NCBI GenBank assembly: GCA_902477755.1
Contig: CABSIK010000005.1
Span: 1-64,000 of the forward strand
Length of the DNA stretch: 64,000 bases
Direction of reading: 5' to 3'
From: an uncultured Clostridia bacterium
GTDB lineage: Bacteria > Bacillota > Clostridia > Lachnospirales > Anaerotignaceae
Program-made: the position numbers and the translations under genes
In this document: positions 17,665 through 27,134 of the stretch, piece after piece
How positions within the stretch are numbered: the stretch's first letter is position 1
How the letters are laid out: each line of letters starts with the position of its first letter
Notes under the pieces: generated by a model
What the model saw: only the letters and a program-made list of their open reading frames with translations
Databases searched by the model: none
What the model was told of the DNA's origin: nothing

Positions 17665-18762
17665 ATGTTACATTATAAATTACTGACCCCCGGCCCTTTG
17701 ACCACAACGGCTACCGTAAAAGAGCAGATGATGGACGATCACTGCACATGGGATGAAGATTATAAAAAAATCACCCGTGCCATCCGCGAAAAACTGCTGG
17801 AACTGGCACAGGTTTCTGAACCGGAATATACTGCTGTTCTTATGCAGGGCAGCGGCACATTCGGTGTGGAATCTGTATTGACCAGCGTCATTGGCAAAGA
17901 CGATGTGCTGCTGATCTGTGCCAACGGTGCATACGGCAAACGTATGGGCGATATTGCAAAACACGCAGGCATTTCCTGCATCATGTACAATGAACCTTAT
18001 GACCAGATGCCTTCCGCGGAAAAAGTGGCAAAACTGCTGGAAGAAAACCCTCAGGTGACACATGTTTCCATGGTACACAGCGAAACCACTTCCGGTATCC
18101 TCAATGACATTGCTTCTGTGGCAAAAGTTGTGAAAGGAGCAGGCAAAACCATGATCGTAGACGCCATGAGCAGTTTTGGCGGCGTGGATATTCCCGTAGG
18201 GGAATGGGGCATTGACTTCATTATCAGCAGCGCCAATAAATGTATTCAGGGTGTACCCGGTTTCTCCTTCATCATCTGCCGCAAAGACAAACTCATGGAA
18301 AGCAAAGGCAAAGCAAGAAGCCTTTCTCTGGATTTATATGACCAGTGGGAAACCATGGACAAAGACGGCAAATGGCGTTTCACTTCTCCCACCCATGTGG
18401 TGCTGGCATTCTGGCAGGCACTGAAAGAACTGGATGCAGAAGGCGGTATTCCTGCAAGACACGCACGCTATAAAAACAATAAGGATTATCTGGTAAAACA
18501 CATGGGCGAAATGGGCTTCAAACCTTTTATTGAAGGGGAAGGGCAAGGCCCCATCATCACCACATTCTATTATCCTGAAAATACCCATTACGATTTCGAT
18601 GAAATGTATCAGTACATCAAAGACCGCGGTTATGCCATCTATCCCGGCAAGCTCACAGACGCGGAAACATTCCGCATCGGTCATATCGGTGAAATCTATG
18701 AGGAGGACATGGAAAAACTGTGTGAAATTTTCAGAAGTTATGTGGAGGAGAAAAAGGCATGA
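17665..18762 (+). CDS. phnW: 2-aminoethylphosphonate--pyruvate transaminase
   Basis: PLP enzyme moving the amino group of 2-aminoethylphosphonate (AEP) to pyruvate, giving phosphonoacetaldehyde and alanine. The protein opens with LLTPGPLTTTATVKEQMM, the PhnW N-terminal signature. The Schiff-base Lys is in SSANKCIQGVPG near residue 193, and DAMSSFGGVDIP is the Asp-containing cofactor motif. Length 365 aa is normal. Its stop overlaps the phnX start (ATGA at 18759-18762). No phosphonate transporter gene is adjacent. Confidence 0.95.
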   Translation: MLHYKLLTPGPLTTTATVKEQMMDDHCTWDEDYKKITRAIREKLLELAQVSEPEYTAVLMQGSGTFGVESVLTSVIGKDDVLLICANGAYGKRMGDIAKHAGISCIMYNEPYDQMPSAEKVAKLLEENPQVTHVSMVHSETTSGILNDIASVAKVVKGAGKTMIVDAMSSFGGVDIPVGEWGIDFIISSANKCIQGVPGFSFIICRKDKLMESKGKARSLSLDLYDQWETMDKDGKWRFTSPTHVVLAFWQALKELDAEGGIPARHARYKNNKDYLVKHMGEMGFKPFIEGEGQGPIITTFYYPENTHYDFDEMYQYIKDRGYAIYPGKLTDAETFRIGHIGEIYEEDMEKLCEIFRSYVEEKKA

Positions 18763-19529
18763 AATTTGAAGGGATTATTTTTGACTGGGCTGGAACAACG
18801 GTGGACTACGGTAGTTTTGCGCCTGTGCAGGCATTTGTGGAAGCCTTTGAAGCGTTTGGCATCACACCCACTCTGGAAGAAGTGCGCAAACCCATGGGCA
18901 TGCTGAAAATTGACCACATCCGCACTATGCTTTCCATGGACAGAATCCATGACCTTTGGAAAGAAAAACAGGGCAGAGACTGGACAGAAGATGATGTGCG
19001 GAATGTTTATGATATCTTTGAAAAGAAAATCATGGAAATCCTCAATCGTTTTGCGGAACCAAAGCCCTATGTGGTGGAAACCATCCAGAAACTGCGTGAT
19101 ATGGGGCTGAAGATCGGCTCTACCACAGGCTATACCGACGAAATGATGGCGGTGGTGGTTCCCGGTGCTAAGGCAAAAGGTTATGAACCTGACTGCTGGT
19201 TCAGTCCTGATGCTGTAGGCAATTGCGGCAGACCTTACCCCTATATGATTTTCAAGAATATGGAAACACTGAAATTGCAGGATGTTTCCAAAGTTATGAA
19301 AGTGGGTGACACTGTATCCGACATCAAAGAAGGCAAAAACGCCGGTATGGTGGCAGTGGGCATCATTGAAGGCAGTTCTGTGCTGGGTCTGACACAGGCA
19401 GAATATGAAGGGCTGTCTAAAGAAGAAAAAGAAGCTGTATGCAGAAAGGCGGCAGAAACTTATTTCAAAGCTGGCGCTGATTATGTGGTACAGGACATCA
19501 GAGGCGTTCTGGAACTGATTTCCGGCTGA
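18759..19529 (+). CDS. phnX: Phosphonoacetaldehyde hydrolase (phosphonatase)
   Basis: HAD-superfamily enzyme cleaving the C-P bond of phosphonoacetaldehyde to acetaldehyde and phosphate through a Schiff base. The nucleophile motif is FDWAGTTVDYGSFAP (residues 8-22), where the usual second Asp is Ala as in all PhnX proteins. The Schiff-base Lys is in GMLKIDHIR near residue 50. The Mg-binding motif is VGDTVSDIKEGKNAG near residue 186. Length 256 aa. Translationally coupled to phnW, so both enzymes of AEP breakdown are made together. Confidence 0.95.
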   Translation: MKFEGIIFDWAGTTVDYGSFAPVQAFVEAFEAFGITPTLEEVRKPMGMLKIDHIRTMLSMDRIHDLWKEKQGRDWTEDDVRNVYDIFEKKIMEILNRFAEPKPYVVETIQKLRDMGLKIGSTTGYTDEMMAVVVPGAKAKGYEPDCWFSPDAVGNCGRPYPYMIFKNMETLKLQDVSKVMKVGDTVSDIKEGKNAGMVAVGIIEGSSVLGLTQAEYEGLSKEEKEAVCRKAAETYFKAGADYVVQDIRGVLELISG

Positions 19530-19659
19530 TAGACCACATCTTTTCCGCTTTTTAAGAATAAAAAAGATATGTATCTGCAAAATGCCATTCAGAAAAGATT
19601 TTTCTTGAATTTTGAATGGAAACTGCGATGCATATTTTTTTTGTTGTCTAACAAGTTGT

Positions 19660-19688
19660 TTGACAGATAAATGAGAAAATGGTATGAT
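19660..19688 (+). promoter_or_regulatory. Consensus promoter of apbE
   Basis: TTGACA at 19660-19665, 17-base spacer and TATGAT at 19683-19688. Spacing and hexamers are nearly identical to the promoter of the FMN-binding SLH gene at 20946-20974. Confidence 0.8.
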
Positions 19689-19697
19689 GTCTCACAA

Positions 19698-19715
19698 AGT
19701 TAGTTTTAACTAATT
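19698..19715. promoter_or_regulatory. DtxR-like operator overlapping the apbE transcription start
   Basis: AGTTAGTTTTAACTAATT is an imperfect inverted repeat starting 15 bases after the first base of the -10 box. The same offset and half-site (AGTTAG...CTAAyT) occur at 20984-21001. The shape resembles DtxR/IdeR/MntR boxes (GTTAG...CTAAC), so metal-dependent repression is inferred. Confidence 0.6.
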
Positions 19716-19736
19716 AATGCGGAGGTGGAAAGAAAT

Positions 19737-20759
19737 ATGAAAAAAATGGTATTGGCGGCATGCTGCTGCGCCGTATTGCTGGGGGGCTGCGGTGAAAGAT
19801 ATGAAGCCAAAGCAGGGCTTACGCCCTACAAAGAGGAGTTGTTTGCCATGGATACCTTCATGAGCCTAAGTGCTTATGGGGATCATGCAAGCGAAGCGGT
19901 AGAAGCGGCAAGTGCAGAGATTCAGCGGCTGGATGAACTGCTGTCTGTCAGTGGTGAAAGCGGAGATGTGTATCAGCTCAACCAAAGGGGACAAAAGCAG
20001 GTGACGGCAGACACCCTTGCTGTCATATCCAGAGCACTGGAAGTTTCTAAGGAAACAGATGGGCTTTTTGACTGCACCATTGCACCAGTCATGAAAATAT
20101 GGGGGTTCCGTGACGGTAATTTCCATGTGCCGCAGGCAGAGGAATTGGCAAAGGAATTGGCAAAAGTGGATGCGTCCAAGGTACAGATAGACGGGGATAC
20201 CATCACCCTGCAGGATGGTGTGACCGTTGATCTGGGTGCCATTGCCAAGGGTTATACTTCCCAGCGGATCATGGAGATCTATGAGGAAAATGGCATCACT
20301 TCCGGTATTGTTTCTCTGGGCGGCAATGTGCAGACCTTAGGAACGAAGCCGGACGGCAGTCTTTGGCGCGTGGCTTTGGAAGACCCCAGAAATCCTGCGG
20401 ATTATTTCGGCATTTTGAATGTGAAAAACAAAGCGGTCATCACTTCCGGCGGATATCAGCGGAATTTTACGGAAAATGGCAAGGTGTATCACCATATTAT
20501 TGACCCCAGAACGGGATACCCTGCGGAAAGCGGCTTTCTTTCCGTTACGATCGTCAGTGAGGATGGAACATTGGCAGATGCCCTTTCTACGGTGCTGTTC
20601 ATCATGGGGCCGGAAATGGCGGAGGACTTCTGGAGGGAGCATAAAGAACTTTTTGACGCAGTTATGGTGACAGAGGATAACCGAGTGCTGGTAACGGAAG
20701 GGCTGAAAGATACTTTTTCACCCAAAACAACAGATTCAGTGAAAATCGTGACAGAATGA
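19737..20759 (+). CDS. apbE: FAD:protein FMN transferase ApbE, lipoprotein
   Basis: Mg-dependent enzyme that attaches FMN through a phosphoester to Thr/Ser of FMN-binding domains of exported proteins. Residues 1-20 (MKKMVLAACCCAVLLGGCGE) form a lipoprotein signal with the lipobox Cys near residue 19, placing it outside on the membrane. The ApbE core follows: AMDTFMSLSAYG, VDLGAIAKGYTSQRI, GGNVQTLGTKPDG and HHIIDPRTGYPAE. Length 340 aa is normal. The ATG at 19737 lies nine bases after GGAGGTG. The next gene encodes a surface protein with several FMN-binding domains and shares its promoter/operator layout, so it is the likely substrate. Confidence 0.94.
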   Translation: MKKMVLAACCCAVLLGGCGERYEAKAGLTPYKEELFAMDTFMSLSAYGDHASEAVEAASAEIQRLDELLSVSGESGDVYQLNQRGQKQVTADTLAVISRALEVSKETDGLFDCTIAPVMKIWGFRDGNFHVPQAEELAKELAKVDASKVQIDGDTITLQDGVTVDLGAIAKGYTSQRIMEIYEENGITSGIVSLGGNVQTLGTKPDGSLWRVALEDPRNPADYFGILNVKNKAVITSGGYQRNFTENGKVYHHIIDPRTGYPAESGFLSVTIVSEDGTLADALSTVLFIMGPEMAEDFWREHKELFDAVMVTEDNRVLVTEGLKDTFSPKTTDSVKIVTE

Positions 20760-20796
20760 TTTTGAAAAACGGCAGAAAAGCATTAGAGGCATCTTC

Positions 20797-20888
20797 ATAA
20801 GAAAACAAAGAAAGCCAAAATCCTTATCATGACAAAGGATTTTGGCTTTCTTATTTTTTATTTATTTGTTATGTTTTCTTAAGGGGAA
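20797..20888 (-). repeat. Copy 1 of a small dispersed repeat with a terminator-like core
   Basis: Read on the minus strand it begins TTCCCCTTAAGAAAACA, contains AAAAATAAGAA followed by a hairpin, and ends in GCTTTCTTTGTTT. The same order of motifs occurs at 36103-36235 on the plus strand. It includes the apbE terminator. Confidence 0.5.
20808..20858 (+). terminator. Strong terminator after apbE
   Basis: AAGAAAGCCAAAATCCTT and AAGGATTTTGGCTTTCTT pair perfectly around an 8-9 base loop, then ATTTTTTATTTATTT. Confidence 0.85.
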
Positions 20889-20897
20889 GTTGCTTTT

Positions 20898-20936
20898 GCA
20901 GATTCCTTTTTTTATTGCAGAAAAAAAGGAATCTGC
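20898..20936. repeat. Perfect 16-bp inverted repeat upstream of the SLH gene promoter
   Basis: GCAGATTCCTTTTTTT (20898-20913) and AAAAAAAGGAATCTGC (20921-20936) are exact reverse complements with a 7-base loop. It ends ten bases before the -35 box. It could end antisense transcription or bind a regulator; it is not explained by the apbE terminator. Confidence 0.7.
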
Positions 20937-20945
20937 ATTCTGTTG

Positions 20946-20974
20946 TTGACAAGATATGTCGGACATGATATATT
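20946..20974 (+). promoter_or_regulatory. Consensus promoter of the giant FMN-binding SLH gene
   Basis: TTGACA at 20946-20951, 17-base spacer, TATATT at 20969-20974. Confidence 0.8.
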
Positions 20975-20983
20975 GTATGCGAA

Positions 20984-21001
20984 AGTTAGCATATGCTAAC
21001 T
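20984..21001. promoter_or_regulatory. Perfect 18-bp DtxR-like operator palindrome
   Basis: AGTTAGCATATGCTAACT is a perfect palindrome beginning 15 bases after the first base of the -10 box, overlapping the predicted start of transcription. It matches the apbE operator in half-site and offset. GTTAG/CTAAC half-sites are those of DtxR-family metal repressors; the actual regulator is not in this window. Confidence 0.7.
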
Positions 21002-21077
21002 AAAGGGCGGAATTTTTCTCAAGAACGGGGATAAATTGGGAAAAGCATAGTTTATGTACAAAAGGAGAAGAGGAGTG

Positions 21078-24000
21078 ATGACAAACATGGGAAAAGAACA
21101 CCAGAAAAGAGTCCTTGCGGCGCTGATGGCAGCTTCTATTGCCATTCCTACACCGGTGCTGGCGGCTTCGCCGGCGGACTTTTCGGATTTCCCCAAAAAC
21201 TGGGCGGAGAATTCTTTGTCTTATGCAGTTAGCAATGGCTTACTCAGCGGAGACAGCGGTAAAATTCGTCCAAGTGAAACATTGAAAAGAGCAGAAATGG
21301 CAGCCATTCTCAATCGGCTTGCCGGTGCAGCGGAAGGGGCTCCGCTCACAGGCTATACAGATGTGCCGACAACAGCATGGTATTATGGGGATATGGCAAA
21401 GGCAGTGCAGATGGGCACTTTCAAGGGGGATGGCGGCAAACTGCGGCCAGAAGCGCCTATCACCAGACAGGAAGTGTTTGCGGCACTGGCAAGATTTTAT
21501 TGCTTAGAGCAGGCAGATACAGAAAGTCTTGGGCAGTATGCAGACAGCGGTCAGATTGCGCCTTGGGCAAGGGGCGCTGTGGCAGCCATGGCGAAGGCAG
21601 GTTATATCCATGGCAACGATGGGAAGATCAACCCACTTGCGCCTATCACAAGAGCGGAATTTTCTCAGGTGATTTATAATCTGGCAGGAAATATTGCCGA
21701 AGAAGGGAAACCTTTGGATGCTCATGTGGAAGGCAATCTGGTTGTACGAAAAGATAATACTTCATTGGACAATGTGACAGTCAAAGGGGACTTGATCATT
21801 GCCGATGGCGCCCAGAATGTGAAACTGGACAATGTGAATGTGGAAGGCAGGATACTTATCCGCGGCGGCGGAGAAAATGTGAAGATTTCCAAAAGCAATG
21901 CCCAGAAAGGGGTTCTGGCGGCCAATCCCACCCAGACAGCCAATATCACAGCCAAAGACAGCCGCTTGGGAGCCGTGACCCTTTGGAGTGATACGAAATT
22001 ATCCGGCGAGTTTGAAAAAGTGGAAATCCCCAAAACACTGTCTTTGACCTTGGAGAATGGTAAGATTGACGCTGTTCAGGTACACGATGGCGCAGAAAAC
22101 GCCAAGATTCAGGTGGAAAAAGACGGGACTGTATCCAAAGTGGAAGCAAACGCCAAAGGCACGCAGGTAAATGGCACAGGCATTGTAGGCGAAGTATATG
22201 CCGGCAGTGACAAGGTGCAGGTTGCCACAGAAAATACCAAAGTGACAACAGGGGAAAATGTTTCCGATGTACAGGCAGGCGGAAAAGAAGTTCAGCCGAA
22301 AACCACAGTAACAACAGATCAGAAAACAGAAAAGAAATCCGAAGAAACGCCTTCCAAAAAGAAGAAGCATTCTTCTGGCAGTCACAGCAGCTCCTCCCGT
22401 CAGGGGGAAGTGCATATGGTGTCCGACTGGAAAGGGTTCAAAGAAGCGGTGGAAAATGCAAAGGAGGGCGATACCATCCGTTTGCAGGAGGATATCACTG
22501 CGGCAGATGCCCAAGGAATTTCCATCCAGACCAAAGGCCTGACTGTGGACGGCAACAGACATACCATCCGCAGTGGAGACCATGGTGCTCTTTCTTTTCT
22601 GGTGGATGGCAAAGACGGCGCGGCTACAGGCATAGAAATCAAAGATTTCGTGCTAGAAGGCGCATCTTTCCCTGCAAACAAAAACGGTGTGTTTACTGTG
22701 AAAGACGGTGCAGAGATCACTTTCCGCAATGTGACAGTGAAAGGCGCCAAAGCCCAGAATGCCGGTAATGCAGATGGCGGCAGTGCCTTGTATATCTATG
22801 ATGGCGGCAAATCTCCCGTTGTCAATATTATCGGCTGCACATTTGAGGACAATGGTGTTCAGGCGGGAGATCACAAAGCCGCAGGACGAGGCGGTGCAGT
22901 TTACATCAATAACCAAAAATCCTCCTCTGCTGTGAAAGTGACAGTGAGAGATACTGCATTCCGAAACAACAGTGCTGCTTACGGCGGTGCTTTGGCGGCA
23001 GACGGTGTGGTGGAACTGGGTGTGACAGGCTCTGCTTTTACCGGAAATACCGGTGCAGCAGCGGCAGACGATATGTATCTGTTTGACGGTGCTGTGAAGG
23101 GCAAAGAAGATTTAGACATCACCTCCGCTGTGAAAGCAGACTTGCAGAACAATACCTACAGCAATGCCAAAGACAGCAAGGATGATATGACAGCCATGAA
23201 TGTGATTTTTGGACGTTATTATCCCGAAAGTTTCTCCGGTACAAAGGGCACAGCGCCGAAAGATGCTGTAGATTTACTTTTTGCTGACGGGGAACGTACC
23301 AAAAAGAAAGAAGAAAAGCACAGCGGCACGCTGGCAGACGGCGTATGGTACGGCACAGGCACAGAAAGTCTGTATTATGATGCCAAAGGGCCGGACATTG
23401 TCCGCGTGGTCATCAAAAACGGCAAAGTTTCCGCGGCATACAGTGAAAAACATATCGAGGACGAAAGCTTTGAAAGAGGTCAGAATGTACTGAACCATGT
23501 GAAGAATATGACCAGTGCGGAAGATGTGGATAAGCTGGCAGAGCAGCTTCGCCAGAAAAAAGGTACCGCTTATGACGCCATTTCCGGTGCCACCGAAACG
23601 GCAAAAGGTCATTTGAGCGCATTGAAGAACGCCATCCAGCGTGCGGAAAAATACAGCGCAGATCAGGTGAAACAGAATGTCCAGTGGTTCGATTTCGAGA
23701 AGAAACCAAAGGCAAATATGAATTTTGGTGAAAAGCTGGATTTGACAGGCACTGTACTGAAGGTGCATCTTGCCAGCGGTGAGACAAAGTCTGTGCCTTT
23801 CGATAAATTCTCCGCCTATGGCATTACCACAAATATTGCAAACGGTACTGTCATCACAAAGGAAACGCCCGGTGTCAATGAATACGGCGCTTTGCAGATT
23901 CAGTTCAAACAGGAAGATGGTTTGACCATGATGCCGGCGAAGGTAGTGGCATCCAAAAAGACAGTGAGAAAAGTACCTACGCATATGATGATCACCTTTG

Positions 24001-27000
24001 TGGATGAAAAGACGCAGAAGGTGGAACTACAGCAGAACGAATTCAATTACAGCGTGAAGGCAGAAGGCAATATTAAAGACATCAAAGTCTATGACAATGA
24101 ACGCCTGCTGACAGAAGCTGTTTATCATGAGGAATACAACGACTGGCAGGTGGATTTGAGCAAAGTTTCTGTGGGAGAAGGTTTCACTGGCTGGAAATAT
24201 GATACCTATTATATTTCCATTGATAACCAGACAGATGATTCTGCTGTAGCGTCCTTCACATTGGATACAGAACTGCTTCAGACTGTATATGGTGTGGGAT
24301 ATCAGCTGGATTTGAGCCTGCTGAATATTAATCTGGTGACAGAAAAAGGCAGCAAACAGCGGAAGGAAGGCTGGGAAGCCTGCAAGACAAAAGGCTTTAC
24401 GGCAGAACCTGAGCAGGGCTATACTTTCACAAAAGAAGATGCCCAGAAGGGAACAAAGGCCATCCAGATCAAGAATAATGGCAAAACACAGACTTTTGAT
24501 GTAAAGGTTGAGGATTACGAAAAGCAGATTCCTGCAAAGATTGAGCTGTTCTCCAAAACAGGGGAACCCATTCAGACCATCACCATTACAGGAGAAAACT
24601 GGAAAAAATCCAAAGGCATGTACTCCTTGTATGATGTGCAGATTCCTGATACTTACCAGAAGTGGGAAAAAGATACCTTTACAGTGAAGGTGTATAACGC
24701 CGCAGAGGAAGTTCTTTCTGACTATACAGTGAAGAAAGCCATTGACGGCAAAGCGCTGGAGATTGATTTCCCTCATTATACAGAATACGACTCCTATGGC
24801 AGTTATGTACGTCTGTTCTTCCAATTTTCTGACGCCCCTGTGCCTACACAGCCGGAAGGCAAGCTGGCAGACGGCGAATGGTACGGCACAGCCACATGGG
24901 GACGTTATTACACAGACAAGGGCCCTAACGTGGTGAAAGTCACTGTGAAAAACGGTGTTATCACTGGTGCGGAATCCATCAAGTATTCAGATGATACCAA
25001 TGCCCTTTATGCAAACGGGAAAAATATCCTGAAAAAGGCAGTGGGATTGTCTGATTTGTCTGGACTGTCCAAAGAGCTCACAGAGAAAAAAGGCGAGGTA
25101 TACGACGCAGTCAGTGCCGCCACCGAAACAGCAAAAGGCCATCTCAGCGCTATGGAAAATGCTGTGGCGAAGGCAAAACAGTATGGCAAAGATCAGAAAG
25201 ACCAAAAGGTGGCATGGATGGAATTCAAGCAGAAACCTGCCCTTTCCGTAAAATTCGGCACACCTCTGGACTTGAGCAAGACAGAGTTGACACTGCACCT
25301 GACAGACGGCGGACAAAAGACCGTAACTTTTGATCAATTGCAGGAAAACGGCATTGTTACAGACCACCAAAACGGCGAAAATATCACCAAAGAGACAGAA
25401 GGCTTCAAAGATGGGGATTTGGTGGTGAAATTCACCCATGAATTATCTCAGACCACTCTTCCGGTGAAGATTTCTTTCCTGAATGAAGTGAAACAGAAGG
25501 TGCCTACACATATTCTGGTGCCTATGCAGGATGACAAAACAAAGAAGATTCCCTTGGAAGATGGCAAATTCCGGTATCGTCTGGAAACACAAGGCGAAAT
25601 CAAAGCCATGGCCATTTATGACAATGACAACAAATTGGCAGACGGTGCTTTTGAAGATGGCTATAATTCCTGGAAATTTGTGCTGAAAGGCGTTTCGGCA
25701 GGCGATGGTTATGCAGGCTGGAAATACGAGAATTATTTTGTGGATCTGGATACTTCCGCTGATGAATCCGCTGTTGCGTCCTTTACACTGGATACCAGTC
25801 AGGTGCCCAAGCAGTATGCCGTAGGGGAAGCGCTCCAGTTGGATCAGCTGAATATTTCCCTGAAAACAGCCAAAGGCAGTTCTCAGCGTCTGAATGGATG
25901 GGCAAATTGCCGCAGCAAAGGCTTCAGTGCTTCCATGGAAAACGGTCATCGTTTTACAGAAAAAGAAGCAGGCAAGCAGACCATCACCATTTCTGTGGGA
26001 GAGATTCAGCAGACATTTCAGGTGGATGTAAAAGATTATGCTTCCCAGATTCCTGCCAAAGTGGAACTTTATGACGGTGCGAAAGATACACTTCTGAAAA
26101 CCATCACCGTGGAAGATGGGCAGTGGAAAAGAGATAAGGGCTGCGTGACCAAGACAGGCATTGAACTGCCGGAAGCATACAAAGACTGGAATGGAGAAAC
26201 ATTCAAAGTCAAAGTATATAATAAGGAAAGTCAGCTCATTGCAGATGAAGTCTACAAAGTAGGACAGGACTATTACAAAGAAGCACTGGAAATCGACTTC
26301 CCTCATTATACAGAATACTACGGCGAAGGCGGTTACCTGAAGATGTATTTCTCTTTCCAGAAAACAACAGAACCTCCTGCGGAAGAATCCACCGCAACTG
26401 GAGAGGGCAGTGCGAAAGTAGGCGATTTTGGTTACGATGCCAAAGTGACAGTGAAATACAACAAAAAGACAAAACAGATTGTATCTGTCACAGATAATGG
26501 TACAGAAGCAGGCAGCAATGGATCTTTCTGGGAAAAAGCAGTGGTACTTTTTGAAAAGTTCAAAGGCAAAACAGCAAAGGAAGTTGACAGCGTAGATGCC
26601 ATTTCCAGTGCAACCATTTCCAGTGATGCCATCAAAGAAGCCGTGAAAAAGGCTCTTGGAGAAGAAACAGAGGAAACAGAAGCAGGAACAGAAACTGCGG
26701 AAGGCAGCAAAACCGTAGGCTCCTTTGGCTATGATGCCAAAGTCACAGTCACATTCAATAAACAGACAGGTGAGATCATCTCTGTTGCAGACAACGGCAC
26801 AAAGCCAGATGATAACGCATCTTTCTGGAAAAAAGCGGAAGCCATGTTTAAAAAATTCAAAGGCAAGACAGCGGCAGACATTGACAGTATTGATGCAGTC
26901 AGCAGCGCAACCATTTCCAGTGATGCCATCAAAGGTGCTGTGAAGGAAGCCCTTGCATCCAAGTCCGGCGCAGTTCATGAACCAAAGGTGACAGCGGCAG

Positions 27001-27134
27001 ACCTGCGCACAAATATGCTCTTTGCGGCAACAGAAAACGCTCTGCTGAATATCACAACTCCGGCAGGGGCAGAAGTTTTTTATACCACAGACGGCAGTGA
27101 CCCCACAGGGGAAAATGATGTAAAAAAAAACTGA
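21078..27134 (+). CDS. Giant SLH-anchored surface protein with FMN-binding domains (5' part of a frameshifted gene)
   Basis: 2018 aa to the stop at 27132. Residues about 1-32 are a signal peptide ending near PVLAAS. Three SLH domains (about 33-205) bind the cell wall. Next come a bactofilin-like repeat (VEGNLVVRKDN, VKGDLIIADG), a Lys/Ser-rich linker near residue 435, and a parallel beta-helix with FRNNSAAYGGALAADG. Four FMN-binding domains follow, with flavinylation motifs DAISGATET, DAVSAATET, DAISSATIS and DAVSSATIS; Ig-like segments separate the first two. The frame ends inside a chitobiase-like domain (FYTTDGSDPT). GGAG at 21064 or AGGAG at 21071 supports ATG 21078; 21087 is possible. 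A -1 shift at 27125-27131 joins it to the next entry. Its role is probably extracellular electron transfer. Confidence 0.85.
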   Translation: MTNMGKEHQKRVLAALMAASIAIPTPVLAASPADFSDFPKNWAENSLSYAVSNGLLSGDSGKIRPSETLKRAEMAAILNRLAGAAEGAPLTGYTDVPTTAWYYGDMAKAVQMGTFKGDGGKLRPEAPITRQEVFAALARFYCLEQADTESLGQYADSGQIAPWARGAVAAMAKAGYIHGNDGKINPLAPITRAEFSQVIYNLAGNIAEEGKPLDAHVEGNLVVRKDNTSLDNVTVKGDLIIADGAQNVKLDNVNVEGRILIRGGGENVKISKSNAQKGVLAANPTQTANITAKDSRLGAVTLWSDTKLSGEFEKVEIPKTLSLTLENGKIDAVQVHDGAENAKIQVEKDGTVSKVEANAKGTQVNGTGIVGEVYAGSDKVQVATENTKVTTGENVSDVQAGGKEVQPKTTVTTDQKTEKKSEETPSKKKKHSSGSHSSSSRQGEVHMVSDWKGFKEAVENAKEGDTIRLQEDITAADAQGISIQTKGLTVDGNRHTIRSGDHGALSFLVDGKDGAATGIEIKDFVLEGASFPANKNGVFTVKDGAEITFRNVTVKGAKAQNAGNADGGSALYIYDGGKSPVVNIIGCTFEDNGVQAGDHKAAGRGGAVYINNQKSSSAVKVTVRDTAFRNNSAAYGGALAADGVVELGVTGSAFTGNTGAAAADDMYLFDGAVKGKEDLDITSAVKADLQNNTYSNAKDSKDDMTAMNVIFGRYYPESFSGTKGTAPKDAVDLLFADGERTKKKEEKHSGTLADGVWYGTGTESLYYDAKGPDIVRVVIKNGKVSAAYSEKHIEDESFERGQNVLNHVKNMTSAEDVDKLAEQLRQKKGTAYDAISGATETAKGHLSALKNAIQRAEKYSADQVKQNVQWFDFEKKPKANMNFGEKLDLTGTVLKVHLASGETKSVPFDKFSAYGITTNIANGTVITKETPGVNEYGALQIQFKQEDGLTMMPAKVVASKKTVRKVPTHMMITFVDEKTQKVELQQNEFNYSVKAEGNIKDIKVYDNERLLTEAVYHEEYNDWQVDLSKVSVGEGFTGWKYDTYYISIDNQTDDSAVASFTLDTELLQTVYGVGYQLDLSLLNINLVTEKGSKQRKEGWEACKTKGFTAEPEQGYTFTKEDAQKGTKAIQIKNNGKTQTFDVKVEDYEKQIPAKIELFSKTGEPIQTITITGENWKKSKGMYSLYDVQIPDTYQKWEKDTFTVKVYNAAEEVLSDYTVKKAIDGKALEIDFPHYTEYDSYGSYVRLFFQFSDAPVPTQPEGKLADGEWYGTATWGRYYTDKGPNVVKVTVKNGVITGAESIKYSDDTNALYANGKNILKKAVGLSDLSGLSKELTEKKGEVYDAVSAATETAKGHLSAMENAVAKAKQYGKDQKDQKVAWMEFKQKPALSVKFGTPLDLSKTELTLHLTDGGQKTVTFDQLQENGIVTDHQNGENITKETEGFKDGDLVVKFTHELSQTTLPVKISFLNEVKQKVPTHILVPMQDDKTKKIPLEDGKFRYRLETQGEIKAMAIYDNDNKLADGAFEDGYNSWKFVLKGVSAGDGYAGWKYENYFVDLDTSADESAVASFTLDTSQVPKQYAVGEALQLDQLNISLKTAKGSSQRLNGWANCRSKGFSASMENGHRFTEKEAGKQTITISVGEIQQTFQVDVKDYASQIPAKVELYDGAKDTLLKTITVEDGQWKRDKGCVTKTGIELPEAYKDWNGETFKVKVYNKESQLIADEVYKVGQDYYKEALEIDFPHYTEYYGEGGYLKMYFSFQKTTEPPAEESTATGEGSAKVGDFGYDAKVTVKYNKKTKQIVSVTDNGTEAGSNGSFWEKAVVLFEKFKGKTAKEVDSVDAISSATISSDAIKEAVKKALGEETEETEAGTETAEGSKTVGSFGYDAKVTVTFNKQTGEIISVADNGTKPDDNASFWKKAEAMFKKFKGKTAADIDSIDAVSSATISSDAIKGAVKEALASKSGAVHEPKVTAADLRTNMLFAATENALLNITTPAGAEVFYTTDGSDPTGENDVKKN

